From assembly GCA_014338405.1 (NCBI GenBank), contig JTDE01000263.1:144806-208805 (forward strand): a DNA stretch of 64,000 bases, written 5' to 3'. The stretch is from Paragonimus skrjabini miyazakii (taxonomy: Eukaryota; Platyhelminthes; Trematoda; Plagiorchiida; Troglotrematidae). Below, piece by piece: positions 61,401 to 63,445 of this stretch. The position numbers and the translations under genes are program-made. Within the stretch, counting starts at the first letter, position 1. Every line of letters starts with the position of its first letter. The notes under the pieces were generated by a model that made no database searches, was not told where the DNA came from, and worked only from the letters and a program-made list of their open reading frames with translations.

Positions 61401-63445
61401 GATCGATAATTCTAGTTCATCTGTAACTATACGTGTTTTTCTAAATGTGGACGGCTGACGGGGATCTAGTGGCACACACGAACCAAGACATCCAGTCGTG
61501 CAATTATGGATGCCGCAGACATAGACGTAGCCAATCACATTTATTTTGAGTAGGCGATTGACTGCAACCACTAGGCATCCAAGTATCACACGTGCCGAAT
61601 ACAACAGTGTTCAACATTGATGAAAGATCGTGTAGAGCTACGTGATCAGTCTGGCATGGTTTAAGTAATTCTGTGTCTAACAATGACTGTGACTAACAAT
61701 GTGTGGGCTAAAGGGGTAAACAACTGCACGTTAATGTGTACGAACATAAGCTGATAATGTATCAGTATCTACGGCGCTGAAACTAAAGTTGATCAAAGAT
61801 AGACCAACAGACGACCACAGTGAATTACAATGTGCACCTAATTGTTTCATAACTGATCGTCGTGTGAATTTGAAACTTTACAGTAAATTGTTCATTACTC
61901 AGTTTACGCCTCCCCTAATTATGTTGTATACATATTCGGACCGATTTTTATTAAGCGGCTGACAAGATAAAGTCAAAACCTTGACGTGCTGTGACACGTT
62001 TGTGCTGGTTATGAGTGTTATATTTAGACCTATCCGTTCATAAGATTGTGTATGAGTTCAAGGATGGTATAGTTGTCATGAAGAACCCATGGGAACCCGT
62101 TCATCATTTGCTCGTGATTATCGAACTTCTCTACAAGTATACAAATGAAATTGAAGACGACACCTAACAATGATTAGTGAATAGATGAGAGAGTAAACCG
62201 ATTGAGCGATTGTGCCTCATTGGACTAATGACAGCTACCATGTAGACATAGGTAGATATGTGCGCGACCATTTAGGAGTTACCCCGAATCCAACGAAGTT
62301 CATTAGTTTGTAGACAAACGTTGGCTATAGCTAGAATAATTGAATTTCAAACTTACTCAAATAGAAAACATTTGTTGAATTATTTTAGTTACCTTGAAAC
62401 TTTTCACTTATCAAATCAAGATCGAATCGGCTAGTGTCTATTGGCTTTCATAGATTGAAGTTAAGTAGTGGACTGGAGTTACACTCTATTTTGAGCTTAC
62501 CAGTATGGTATATCATCGTCGTGGCCTGGAATGGAACTCTGAATACGCCTTCATGAAAAACACCGCGTTGCCCACTAAGTAAGTGACCTCAGTATAAGCA
62601 GGAATGAATTATCATTTGCAAACTCTTAGTCACATTTGCTTGTGAATAATGTTAAATTTTCCAATCACCACGAGAGGAGATACAACAAGTGACCTTTTGA
62701 CTCAAGTGGAAGATCACGCGCCAAGAACCACTCTTCATGTTGAAATAACAGAGACTATTAAGTTGTTGAGTGACACTTTGATTAGTGTTGAGTAGTAGGG
62801 CATTCCGGCTTGATATTAATCAAGCATCACTCGCAGTTGATCGCAGCTATCACATTCTCGTAGAGCTTTTGGTTAGCCTGTTTTGTACGGCAACATTTTT
62901 ATTTGTCCGAAATTGTGTTCTCGGCTGTAGTTGGGATATGCACTAGGGAAGAAGAATGGAGTCGAGTCTAGTGTCATTTTTTGAGGGAGCCTGATTGAAA
63001 AATGTAAGGAACTGCGACAACTGCGATCAACTGTTGAATGTTTATTTTACATAAAATAAAAATCCCTTTACCTCTTATCGGAATCAGGATTTACGGAAAT
63101 ATATTTTGGTGCATAAAAGGTTAGGGAATATTTGTCTTACGTGTACATATTAATGGTAAAGAGAACTAGTACATAATGTTATATCCAATATGACTACTTC
63201 ATTACCGGACTGCTATTGAAGTCCCACTTGATACGTGGTTTTGGTCTCCCAGATACATGACAAGTGATCGTCAAGGGTTTGCCCTCCACCGGTGATCCGC
63301 CTGAAGTTTCAAGTTTCAGTATTTTGGGTGGAGCAATAAAATTGGCAGTGATGGTCTGTGTTTTGTTGCCAGCGGAGTTAATAGCAACACAAGTATATTG
63401 CCCAGCGTCCTGTTCGTTTGCTGGTTGGATAACCAGCCTTGACTC
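275..63445 (-). CDS. Hemicentin-like tandem Ig-domain gene, internal part (22 exons, open at both ends)
   Basis: I joined 22 minus-strand exons in transcript order (63445 down to 275). Every visible joint has an AG acceptor, a GT donor and matching codon phase, and each Ig fold comes out complete. The product is about 1260 residues of tandem I-set Ig repeats: a half domain, twelve further domains, and a last half domain. Each has the first Cys, a Trp about 12-14 residues later, and a DxGxYxC-type motif. Linkers are often PP plus a hydrophobic residue (VPPTV, TPPVI, YPPVI, FPPKI), as in hemicentins, which are extracellular-matrix proteins. N-glycosylation sequons in at least eight exons (e.g. 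NKT, NAT, NNT, NIT, NVT, NYT) point to an extracellular product and argue against a titin-like muscle protein. No von Willebrand A, EGF or transmembrane part falls in the window, so another multi-Ig matrix or adhesion protein remains possible. Introns carry a nested gene and many retroelements. Confidence 0.85.
563..838 (-). CDS. Exon 21: complete Ig13 in one exon
   Basis: The exon is 276 bp, phase 1 to phase 1 (TTGTTTACAG acceptor, GTAAG donor). It encodes SPPAIRFSTQEG, the first Cys in LALFCVASGHPPPKVSWTRD and the second in EDGDAGRYSCLVSSEYGQ. It is a compact Ig without an internal intron or insert, showing that intron-free domains here need not carry loops. Confidence 0.94.
839..3299. other. 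Intron sequence, nothing recognised
   Basis: This is the distal part of the intron between exons 20 and 21. No Ig motif, repeat of the families seen elsewhere, or long open frame could be supported. A CTGATGAG string near 2025 lacks the rest of a hammerhead fold. Confidence 0.6.
3300..3305 (-). terminator. AATAAA polyadenylation signal candidate for the nested gene
   Basis: AATAAA reads on the minus strand about 95 bases after the stop codon of the nested gene, a reasonable 3' UTR length. Context is AT-rich, so chance is possible. Confidence 0.45.
3400..4122 (-). CDS. Nested single-exon gene: secreted cysteine-free aromatic/His/Gly-rich protein, family unknown
   Basis: This is an open frame of 240 codons plus stop, inside the intron between exons 20 and 21 of the Ig gene and on the same strand. 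The frame extends to an upstream ATG at 4164. I prefer the ATG at 4122 because it begins a good signal peptide (MFVCAFEALLGLLVLG, cleavage likely after TSA) and because a TATA-like box at 4178-4173 would place transcription start below 4164. The mature part has no cysteine. Its middle is charged with a Thr/Lys stretch (HTITYTVAKES, GKTKTDEYGTVKDEN). The last 50 or so residues are rich in Phe, Tyr, Trp, His, Pro and Gly (PWYTPFHAPGYHIPLINHHG, then GPGGGGLYGFPAWF). No transmembrane segment follows the signal. I do not recognise a family; an extracellular or structural secreted protein is an inference. It could be a retrogene, but no poly(A) scar was seen. Confidence 0.75.
   Translation of the reverse strand: MFVCAFEALLGLLVLGMTSAQPKSDIKWIHWHTDGKTGYDIISNFKSPLFGHFMNTDKVNPLFVKSNIWDSPSWMSSMDKPLSFGSNLDNHRFDLKLIDDDIELIRSVPPASHGLHGSSQFQFTHVPQGSLNRANNPSSSNQQDPKNKVVGHTITYTVAKESTIRDGKTKTDEYGTVKDENFQDKFTPSFQTPTFFQPWYTPFHAPGYHIPLINHHGFGFPHYNFFGPGGGGLYGFPAWF
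4173..4178 (-). promoter_or_regulatory. TATA-like box for the nested gene
   Basis: TATAAA reads on the minus strand about 50 bases upstream of the ATG at 4122 and 9 bases upstream of the in-frame ATG at 4164. At usual TATA spacing, transcription would begin near 4147, leaving a 5' leader of about 25 bases and excluding the upstream ATG. In AT-leaning sequence such a match can be chance. Confidence 0.4.
4830..5600 (+). mobile_element. Penelope-like element fragment 1 (GIY-YIG endonuclease end)
   Basis: The region is open in one frame from about 4841 to 5422 except for a TAG at 5177-5179. It reads the end of the PLE polyprotein: a region with FKDDKLAEIITRRLIRAV, the spacer LCPRLKDKLP, then the GIY-YIG endonuclease signature FTCPCGTSYVGRTTRRLSER and EHHPAWL, and past the stop HLVDLNHSV and PPLCAQKRFVQALDLSWP. 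This CPCGxSYVGRTxRRLxxR pattern is typical of PLE endonucleases. The reverse transcriptase core upstream is missing (5' truncation). A tail near 5525-5580 is shared with copies at 14.75 and 24.75 kb. The copy lies opposite in strand to the host gene. Confidence 0.8.
5600..7692. other. Intron sequence with one short repeat match
   Basis: No gene recognised. At 6780-6850 lies a SINE 3'-end-like segment (GATGTTCAATCTATATGAAAA followed by a CTACTACTCATCAG tail) that is matched at about 37328-37390. The 118-codon plus-strand open frame covering it has no recognisable domain and is probably chance. Confidence 0.5.
7693..7795 (-). CDS. Exon 20: end of Ig12
   Basis: The exon is 103 bp, phase 0 in and phase 1 out (GTAAGT donor), with a TACTTGTTCCAG acceptor. 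It encodes LYLHNVQPSDAGNYRCVVSN and EYGNAKRQWAVQVM. It joins exon 19 in phase 0. Confidence 0.92.
7796..8876. other. Intron between exons 19 and 20, nothing recognised
   Basis: AT-rich sequence with short chance open frames only. It contains a small run of ATAATAATAATAA near 8320. Confidence 0.6.
8877..9058 (-). CDS. Exon 19: first part of Ig12
   Basis: The exon is 182 bp, phase 1 in and phase 0 out (GTATAG donor), with a TATCGTTCATCAG acceptor. It encodes YPPVITALEG, the first Cys in TRLFCDWEASPRAEVEWFKD and IIEPLRFSRANISNSGTQ. The acidic Asp-Trp after Cys is unusual among these repeats. Confidence 0.92.
9597..9832 (-). repeat. tRNA-derived SINE copy
   Basis: This is the reverse complement of the SINE seen best at 37547-37782. 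It carries the tRNA-like head (GAGGTCAATGGTGCGGTGG, then a GTTCTAGTCCCGAC B-box region) and the body (GCACTACTGACGAGCTC, ACTCGAG, GGAAAGTCTATG). It forms an inverted pair with the copy at 10018-10250. Confidence 0.75.
10018..10250 (+). repeat. tRNA-derived SINE copy
   Basis: Near full-length copy: head ATTCGGTCGTGCCTAATGTG, box A-like TGGTGCAGTGG, box B-like AGTTCTAGTCCC, then the body with ATATGCACTAATGACGA and the 3' end GGGAATGCGACAGCTGC. It lies about 185 bp from an inverted copy. Confidence 0.78.
10915..11425 (-). mobile_element. Penelope-like element fragment 2 (different subfamily)
   Basis: On the minus strand the region reads a degenerate GIY-YIG endonuclease: LPYQFIYSCNDVYISRTDRR, then MAGHIPKWL and SSIAKHSLTGSHLVDRIKSF. 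The spacing of the Tyr/Ile motif, the Arg-rich helix, the His-x-P-x-W-L and the SSIxxHxxxTGHxVD-type end matches PLE endonucleases. Wording differs from fragment 1, so a second subfamily is likely. The preceding region (11227-11400) is frame-shifted relative to it. No reverse transcriptase core was seen. Confidence 0.65.
12560..12722 (-). CDS. Exon 18: second part of Ig11
   Basis: The exon is 163 bp, phase 0 in and phase 1 out (GTAAGT donor), with a CATTTCCTTCAG acceptor. It encodes DLPVTGPGDRN, strand E (RQLYLPSVDHG) and the second Cys in VITRYACVAKNRAGEVRK. Confidence 0.9.
12833..12915 (+). repeat. Second tRNA-like SINE type, short copy
   Basis: Contains GCTGGTTCGAATCCAG, a perfect Pol III B-box core (GGTTCGAATCC), with a TGGTCAGCTTTTTGCA tail. 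A related copy with GCTGATTTTGAATCCAGC and CTCAGTTCTTTTGCA lies at 53155-53260. The family identity is unknown. Confidence 0.45.
13200..13258 (+). repeat. SINE 3'-end fragment
   Basis: Matches only the 3' part of the main SINE: CCAGTCTATGGGAATGCGAC, AGCTGCGATCAATTGTGGGTG and GATGTTCAACTTGAAA. Confidence 0.65.
14245..14800 (+). mobile_element. Penelope-like element fragment 3
   Basis: Reads VWSCGTSYIGRTTLRLSERV and REHHPLWLVR, the GIY-YIG endonuclease core of the same family as fragment 1, then a stop and frame breaks. A 3' tail at about 14745-14800 (TTTAGCCAGGTGATGAAGCA, TTGAAAACAAGCTTGTTTGC) is shared with fragments 1 and 4. It is 5'-truncated just before the endonuclease. Confidence 0.75.
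15434..15552 (-). CDS. Exon 17: first part of Ig11
   Basis: The exon is 119 bp, phase 1 in and phase 0 out (GTGAGT donor), with an AAATGCTTTAG acceptor. It encodes APSFGDSKDHESPIF and SLWCNVTGNPEPVIRWEY. The intron follows only three codons after the core Trp codon, the earliest intradomain split seen here. Sequon NVT is present. Confidence 0.9.
15553..17765. other. Intron between exons 16 and 17, nothing recognised
   Basis: A Cys-rich 106-codon minus-strand frame at 16788-17108 has no signal peptide or known spacing and sits in slightly GC-richer sequence. I treat it as chance or an unidentified repeat. No other structure seen. Confidence 0.5.
17766..18113 (-). CDS. Exon 16: complete Ig10 with an inserted loop
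   Basis: The exon is 348 bp, phase 1 to phase 1, with a TATTCTATTCAG acceptor and a GTGAGT donor. It encodes a full Ig domain without an internal intron: first Cys in LRLQCLAVANPEPVYQWLKD, second in NEFGQYTCIASNPVGED. A loop of about 20 extra residues (around GEEPTETSSLRSNTT) lies between C' and E. The N-terminal linker (ILRHSSTGSR) is also longer than in other repeats. Confidence 0.93.
18114..18466. other. Short intron between exons 15 and 16
   Basis: 353 bp with no recognisable feature other than its splice signals. Confidence 0.7.
18467..18601 (-). CDS. Exon 15: second half of Ig9
   Basis: The exon is 135 bp, phase 1 to phase 1 (CATTTCTGTAG acceptor, GTAAGT donor). It encodes RFTISPDGSTLTLFSV and MEDQGEFKCIATNIPGSW. 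Phe replaces Tyr before the Cys. It is separated from exon 14 by only 242 bp. Confidence 0.92.
18844..18999 (-). CDS. Exon 14: first half of Ig9
   Basis: The exon is 156 bp, phase 1 to phase 1, with a long T-run acceptor (TTTTTTTTATGCAG) and a GTAAGA donor. It encodes EPTDDRQM, ITFSCVMSSNPPAQIRWLKD and ends at ALPQ. Sequons NLT and NIT are present. Confidence 0.92.
19000..20369. other. Intron sequence, nothing recognised
   Basis: No gene or repeat of the recognised families. Some GC-richer parts near 19140-19560 may be an unidentified repeat, but no second copy was found in the window. Confidence 0.5.
20370..21077 (-). mobile_element. Solo LTR copy A with an internal tandem duplication
   Basis: Same element as at 28958-29486 and 35253-35781. 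Read on the plus strand it begins TGTAGCGAAAAGGCG at 20370, and the same start occurs again at 20544. The first about 165 bases (to the GTTTAGGTGTGT string) are present twice in tandem. It ends at ACCACA (21077). From 20544 to 21077 is 534 bp, close to the 529 bp of the other copies. Flanking four-base strings are ATGA and ATGT, an imperfect target duplication. Elements that begin TG and end CA without an internal region are best read as solo LTRs. Confidence 0.7.
21689..21810 (-). CDS. Exon 13: second half of Ig8
   Basis: The exon is 122 bp, phase 2 in and phase 1 out (GTAGGT donor). It encodes LVGPKNLMLL and the second-Cys motif YQGGDYTCVAENEAGSAKA. Phase 2 matches exon 12 exactly, restoring an Arg codon across a 5.4-kb intron. 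The open plus-strand frame here is antisense. Confidence 0.9.
21811..24720. other. Intron sequence, nothing recognised
   Basis: Part of the 5.4-kb intron between exons 12 and 13. Low-complexity AT-rich DNA; no long open frame with a recognisable domain. Confidence 0.55.
24725..25265 (-). mobile_element. Penelope-like element fragment 4, internally deleted
   Basis: On the minus strand: LQHAQFTSDPILCPHIKDKL, PASATEFVDRTTRRLTERIR and EHH, matching fragment 1 but lacking the segment with the CPCGTSYVG core, so the endonuclease is broken by deletion. A 3' tail (TATTTAGCCTGATGAATAGC) at about 24800-24740 matches the tails of fragments 1 and 3. Confidence 0.65.
26019..26245 (+). repeat. tRNA-derived SINE copy, degenerate
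   Basis: Recognisable head ATGAGGTCATGACGCACTGG, TTAACATGGTGACTTCATGA, body GGATATGCACTACTGACGA and a diverged 3' end (GCTGCAATCAATTCTGG). Confidence 0.65.
26262..26365 (-). repeat. Dispersed repeat with degenerate hammerhead-like core, copy 1
   Basis: On the minus strand it reads GACTCTCCGACTGGGTCGAAACGTTGCG in two parts: a GACTC/GGGTC hairpin followed directly by GAAAC. The upstream CTGANGA box is mutated. The inverse copy at 54241-54345 shares AACGAGTTAAAACC and CGAAACGTTGCGAAA. It could be a PLE terminal repeat. Confidence 0.5.
27261..27414 (-). CDS. Exon 12: first half of Ig8
   Basis: The exon is 154 bp, phase 1 in and phase 2 out (GTGAGT donor), with a TATTTTTCACATAG acceptor. It encodes EKPSIEGF, then TLTCEATGSPPPKITWYFNG and ends in HPGY plus two bases of Arg. 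Sequon NNT precedes the first Cys. The longer plus-strand open frame over this region is an antisense shadow. Confidence 0.92.
27415..28424. other. Intron between exons 11 and 12, nothing recognised
   Basis: 1010 bp without a supported feature. Confidence 0.6.
28425..28489 (-). CDS. Exon 11: end of Ig7 (65-bp small exon)
   Basis: The exon is 65 bp, phase 2 in and phase 1 out. The acceptor is TTACATCACAG and the donor GTACGT. It encodes YTCIGINKGGSTEVTYEIVV; joined to exon 10 it reads ALQGNYTC, completing the domain and creating sequon NYT across the splice. This is the smallest exon recognised, found from phase and motif rather than from a long open frame. Confidence 0.88.
28958..29486 (-). 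mobile_element. Solo LTR copy B (529 bp)
   Basis: On the plus strand it runs from TGTAGCGAAAAGGCG to ACCACA; on the minus strand it therefore begins TGTGGTGGA and ends CGCTACA. Length is exactly that of copy C. Flanks CTAT and TTAT agree in three of four bases. Two overlapping sense frames stay open through much of it, the longer ending RRRRSHT. No internal domain, primer-binding site or second LTR adjoins it. Confidence 0.75.
29491..32490. other. Intron sequence, nothing recognised
   Basis: Part of the 5.4-kb intron between exons 10 and 11. Only chance open frames of under 90 codons were seen. Confidence 0.5.
32491..32730 (-). mobile_element. Penelope-like element fragment 5 (endonuclease C-terminus)
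   Basis: The minus strand reads FLSSVRHLLSTGHQVDSNLP, the SSIxRHLxxTGHQVD end of PLE endonucleases, followed in broken frames by a remnant of the AxxxxxPxLCxQK element tail. No core GIY-YIG motif was found beside it. The adjoining 32819-33115 frame may be more of the same element, but I could not confirm that. Confidence 0.6.
33248..33397 (+). repeat. SINE copy with internal deletion
   Basis: Head ATTCGGTCGTGCCTAGTGTG and AGTGGCACAGTGG are followed after AACAGCGTGGCCAGA directly by the 3' body AAGGGGCCGACTGGAAA. About 80 bases including the B box are missing relative to the copy at 37547. Ends GGGTGATGTTCAACTTGAAA. Confidence 0.75.
33846..34098 (-). CDS. Exon 10: most of Ig7
   Basis: The exon is 253 bp, phase 1 in and phase 2 out (GTAAG donor). 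It starts with VPPTVTLGEK, has the first Cys in VELQCAMTGYPEPKLTWHW, an extended C'-E loop (around KENAAANLGI) and strand E (DLVIHEMTPALQG). The intron cuts immediately before the Tyr-x-Cys motif. Confidence 0.92.
34099..35252. other. Intron sequence with a short TACTACTT-type simple repeat
   Basis: Part of the intron between exons 9 and 10. A short run of TACTACTTTACTACTT units lies near 34470-34500; otherwise nothing recognised. Confidence 0.55.
35253..35781 (+). mobile_element. Solo LTR copy C (529 bp) with perfect 4-bp target duplication
   Basis: Begins TGCGGTGGAG and ends CGTTACA, with ATAT immediately on both sides (35249-35252 and 35782-35785). Terminal TG/CA plus an exact 4-bp duplication is the mark of LTR-element integration, and no internal region is present. 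This defines the ends of the family. It contains a 90-codon sense frame (35361-35633, starting MGDWKSHRSTGSD) and an overlapping one (35491-35703), both with counterparts in copies A and B. Confidence 0.82.
36221..36320 (-). CDS. Exon 9: end of Ig6
   Basis: The exon is 100 bp, phase 0 in and phase 1 out (GTGAGC donor), with a CATCTTTTCACAG acceptor. It encodes EVRGKEEADSGSYECRAENDAGH and the final strand FYQVTVL. It supplies the second Cys for the domain begun in exon 8. Confidence 0.9.
36321..37310. other. Intron sequence, nothing recognised
   Basis: Part of the intron between exons 8 and 9. No motif, repeat family member or plausible coding frame. Confidence 0.55.
37547..37782 (+). repeat. 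tRNA-derived SINE, best reference copy
   Basis: Full-length copy with both Pol III internal promoter boxes: box A TGGCGCAGTGG (37581-37591) and box B GGTTCAAGTCC (37625-37635), spaced as in tRNA genes. A non-tRNA body follows (ATATGCACTACTGACGAGCT, AACTCGAGTCTAGTGCTTCC, AAAGGGGCCAACTGG, GGGAATGCGACAGCTGC). It ends GATGTTCAATCTATATGAAA. About a dozen copies in this window share this structure. Confidence 0.85.
38042..38168 (-). repeat. SINE copy, 5' part only
   Basis: Reverse complement of the main SINE: ACTCGAGTTT, GAGCTCGTC, GTAGTGCACATC, GAACTCCGGCCACGC, TTGGCCTCACATTAG. The 3' body is absent. Confidence 0.65.
38170..39020. other. Intron sequence, nothing recognised
   Basis: No supported feature between the SINE fragment and the hammerhead-like motif. 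Confidence 0.5.
39024..39072 (-). ncRNA. Hammerhead ribozyme-like motif
   Basis: Read 5' to 3' on the minus strand: arm TAACACT (39072-39066), CTGAGGA (39064-39058), a hairpin GGCCACC-CGA-GGTGGTT (39056-39040), GAAAC (39039-39035), GTAC, and arm AGTGTTA (39030-39024), exactly complementary to the first arm. This is the CUGANGA / stem II / GAAA order of a hammerhead, with stem II of five Watson-Crick and two G-U pairs. Helix III is not evident, so activity would need a dimer, as described for minimal hammerheads of PLEs. The motif may mark a PLE terminal repeat. Confidence 0.5.
39156..39660. repeat. GC-richer stretch, unidentified repeat candidate
   Basis: Base composition is visibly richer in G and C than the surrounding intron. 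It is open in overlapping frames on both strands with no domain I recognise. It probably belongs to a dispersed repeat, but no second copy lies in the window. Confidence 0.3.
39712..40002. other. Assembly gap (291 N)
   Basis: This is a run of N that removes the 3' end and donor site of exon 8 of the Ig gene and part of the following intron. Any open frame read across it is meaningless. Confidence 0.99.
40003..40153 (-). CDS. Exon 8: first part of Ig6, cut by an assembly gap
   Basis: The acceptor (CTCCGATCCAG) and phase-1 entry are clear. The exon encodes TPPVISKEG, the first Cys in GLLTCMVSASQPPAKVRWLK and DGQPLSPIPG, then runs into the N block. Exon 9 begins in phase 0 at strand E-F, so this exon should end within a few dozen bases inside the gap, in phase 0. 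Position 40003 is the edge of known sequence, not the true exon end. Confidence 0.85.
40414..40451. repeat. (AT)n microsatellite
   Basis: About 19 AT units in the intron between exons 7 and 8. The apparent Tyr-Ile repeat peptides over it are artefacts. Confidence 0.97.
40452..42099. other. Intron sequence, nothing recognised
   Basis: Part of the 5.8-kb intron between exons 7 and 8. The 132-codon minus-strand frame at 40655-41053 is hydrophobic but has no recognisable fold and is probably chance. Confidence 0.5.
42100..43510 (+). mobile_element. Broken LINE (non-LTR retrotransposon) reverse transcriptase and C-terminus
   Basis: Several frames read in order a LINE reverse transcriptase: QKYRERNQPLYTLFMVSTK (finger region), KFGYPVKFVNSIRML, DFDIVTDVKKGCFLASSIF, then the catalytic box as YILFTDDSAVFAHSECELQ (YADD replaced by FTDD), GLDINTGKT, VLSILLYGSETW, CLRCILGIRWLDMIPNTEVL and LRCLGHVGRIDDDCVPKQLL. 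The end near 43450 resembles a degenerate zinc-finger-like Cys/His tail. The order and wording fit CR1/RTE-type LINEs common in flatworms. At least three frame breaks and a TGA at 42853-42855 make it non-functional. No endonuclease half was recognised upstream. Confidence 0.8.
43511..44810. other. Intron sequence, nothing recognised
   Basis: Follows the LINE remnant. No supported feature. Confidence 0.5.
44815..44985 (+). repeat. SINE copy, strongly degenerate
   Basis: Weak but ordered match to the main SINE: AACGTGTGGTCACTGTCGCA, GTAGTCGACACAGCTTCCTC, AAGTTCAGATCTCGG. The 3' end is unrecognisable. Confidence 0.4.
45992..46330 (-). CDS. Exon 7: complete Ig5 with an inserted loop
   Basis: The exon is 339 bp, phase 1 to phase 1, with a TTATTTCAAAG acceptor and a GTAGGT donor. 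It is a whole Ig domain without an internal intron: first Cys in LILECQVEGDPRPTVEWRKDG, second Cys in AVAGSFTCSAVN. Between strands C' and E sits an extra loop of roughly 20 residues rich in Ser, Gly, Asn and Pro. Sequon NAT is near the start. Confidence 0.92.
46443..46524 (-). CDS. Exon 6: end of Ig4
   Basis: The exon is 82 bp, phase 0 in and phase 1 out (GTAAGT donor). The acceptor follows a pyrimidine run (TCTTCTTCCATCTAAG). An alternative acceptor at 46570 would need phase 2, which exon 5 does not supply, so the shorter exon is chosen. It encodes PKDEGIYTCIARNVVGKAKF. Confidence 0.9.
46525..47221. other. Intron sequence between exons 5 and 6, nothing recognised
   Basis: In-frame Leu-rich codons just upstream of exon 6 (46525-46570) look like coding sequence, but their acceptor would have the wrong phase for exon 5. 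Confidence 0.5.
47222..47650 (-). mobile_element. Penelope-like element fragment 6, frame-shifted
   Basis: On the minus strand: NHYIYPLTCRCDETHIGRAR carries the degenerate Cys-x-Cys and YIG-type motif of PLE endonucleases, followed after a frameshift by FVSSITRHLAQTGHTPSSFV, the SSIxRHLxxTGH end. The wording is closer to fragment 5 than to fragment 1. Confidence 0.65.
47651..50767. other. Intron sequence, nothing firmly recognised
   Basis: Part of the 4.2-kb intron between exons 5 and 6. An A-run (AATAAAAAAAAAATTA) near 49985-50002 follows about 200 bases of GC-richer DNA and might be the 3' end of another retroposed repeat; no second copy is present to test this. Confidence 0.4.
50768..50964 (-). 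CDS. Exon 5: first part of Ig4
   Basis: The exon is 197 bp, phase 1 in and phase 0 out (GTAAGT donor), with a TTTCAATTTCAG acceptor. It encodes KAPSISF, the first Cys in LVCNVLDAKPIATVMWLKDN, and strand E (YDLIIRDIR). Joined to exon 6 it reads IIRDIRPKDEGIYTC, a clean I-set E-F junction. Confidence 0.92.
50965..52930. other. Intron sequence, nothing recognised
   Basis: Part of the intron between exons 4 and 5. No supported feature. Confidence 0.5.
52940..53085 (-). repeat. tRNA-like SINE candidate
   Basis: On the minus strand a head TAGCCTTGTAGAGTGCTTGC precedes CGATTCGAGTTCACTC, resembling Pol III A and B boxes at tRNA-like spacing. It has no other copy in the window, so this is a weak call. 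Confidence 0.3.
53155..53260 (+). repeat. Second tRNA-like SINE type, longer copy
   Basis: GAGTCAACTGTTAAAACACC precedes CGCTGATTTTGAATCCAGCC and CTCAGTTCTTTTGCATTT. Related to the short copy at 12833-12915 across the B box and tail. Confidence 0.45.
54241..54345 (+). repeat. Dispersed repeat with degenerate hammerhead-like core, copy 2
   Basis: Inverse orientation of the repeat at 26262-26365. It reads CTCGATAAGAGCTTTCCAAG then CTGGTCGAAACGTTGCG, followed by GGTTTTAACTCGTTGTGG. The GAAAC box is kept; the CTGANGA box and stem II are degraded. Confidence 0.5.
54523..54618 (-). CDS. Exon 4: end of Ig3
   Basis: The exon is 96 bp, phase 1 to phase 1, with a TTACTTCCATTTAG acceptor and a GTAAGT donor. 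It encodes the second-Cys strand (MEDGGTFLCEAVNMYGKT) and the start of the linker to Ig4. Phe replaces the usual Tyr before Cys. Confidence 0.9.
54619..57409. other. Intron between exons 3 and 4, nothing recognised
   Basis: A 112-codon plus-strand frame (about 55073-55411) is Leu/Ile-rich without a start context, domain or neighbour that supports it. No repeat recognised. Confidence 0.5.
57410..57607 (-). CDS. Exon 3: first part of Ig3
   Basis: The exon is 198 bp, phase 1 in and phase 1 out (GTAAGT donor). It begins with linker FPPKIRM and has the first Cys in LLACPVQGHPTPTVKWYR, with the core Trp 12 residues later. It runs through strand E (NSLLIR) before the intron, so the split falls just before the DxG turn. 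It joins exon 4 to give LLIRDVNMEDGGTF. Confidence 0.9.
57985..58195 (-). repeat. SINE copy, degenerate
   Basis: Reverse complement of the main SINE: AAAGGAACCACTAGACTCGA, GTGGAGCTCATCAATG, GAAGTTCCACTCCGAC and a diverged head ending ACACGACCGAATGATTA. Confidence 0.55.
58815..59010 (-). repeat. SINE copy, degenerate
   Basis: Reverse complement of the main SINE: GAAGCACTAGACCCGGGTTT, TTTTCATGAGACAACCGTAA, GCACCAGTGACTGTACTATG and AATTCCGAATTATCATATAC. Confidence 0.55.
59218..59450 (+). repeat. SINE copy, degenerate but near full length
   Basis: Head TATGTGATAGTTCGGTTGTG, ACAATTGCTTCACAAAACCG, body AGGAATATGCACTAGCGG and 3' end TAGGAATGCGAAAACTACAC. Confidence 0.55.
59451..60549. other. Intron sequence between exons 2 and 3, nothing recognised
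   Basis: No supported feature in the part nearest exon 2. Confidence 0.5.
60550..60697 (-). CDS. Exon 2: second half of Ig2
   Basis: The exon is 148 bp, phase 0 in and phase 1 out, with a CCTCTGCAG acceptor and a GTGAGT donor. It contains the E-F strands and second Cys (MKGEWTCLAENLAGTARE). The usual Tyr two residues before the Cys is Trp. It joins in frame to the Trp-bearing half in exon 1. Confidence 0.9.
60698..62499. other. Intron sequence between exons 1 and 2, nothing recognised
   Basis: Only short chance open frames; no repeat family member recognised. Confidence 0.5.
62500..63050. repeat. Cluster of rearranged SINE fragments
   Basis: A minus-oriented head fragment (62510-62625, with TGGAACTCTGAATACG and AAGTGACCTCAGTATAAG) is followed by a minus-oriented 3' scrap (about 62840-62900) and a plus-oriented body (62935-63045, with GGATATGCACTAGGGAAG, GAGTCGAGTCTAGTGTC and AACTGCGATCAACTGTTG). 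This suggests nested or broken copies. Confidence 0.45.
63206..63445 (-). CDS. Exon 1 in window: second half of Ig1 fused to first half of Ig2
   Basis: The exon is 240 bp, phase 0 to phase 0, with a TTTTAATTACAG acceptor and a GTAATG donor. It opens with the end of one Ig domain (QDAGQYTCVAINSAG), passes through the linker FIAPPKIL, and continues into the next domain (LTITCHV, then IKWDFNSSP). It is the only place in the window where two Ig domains join without a phase-1 intron. Sequons NKT and NSS are present. The first half of Ig1 lies beyond position 64000. Confidence 0.9.
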
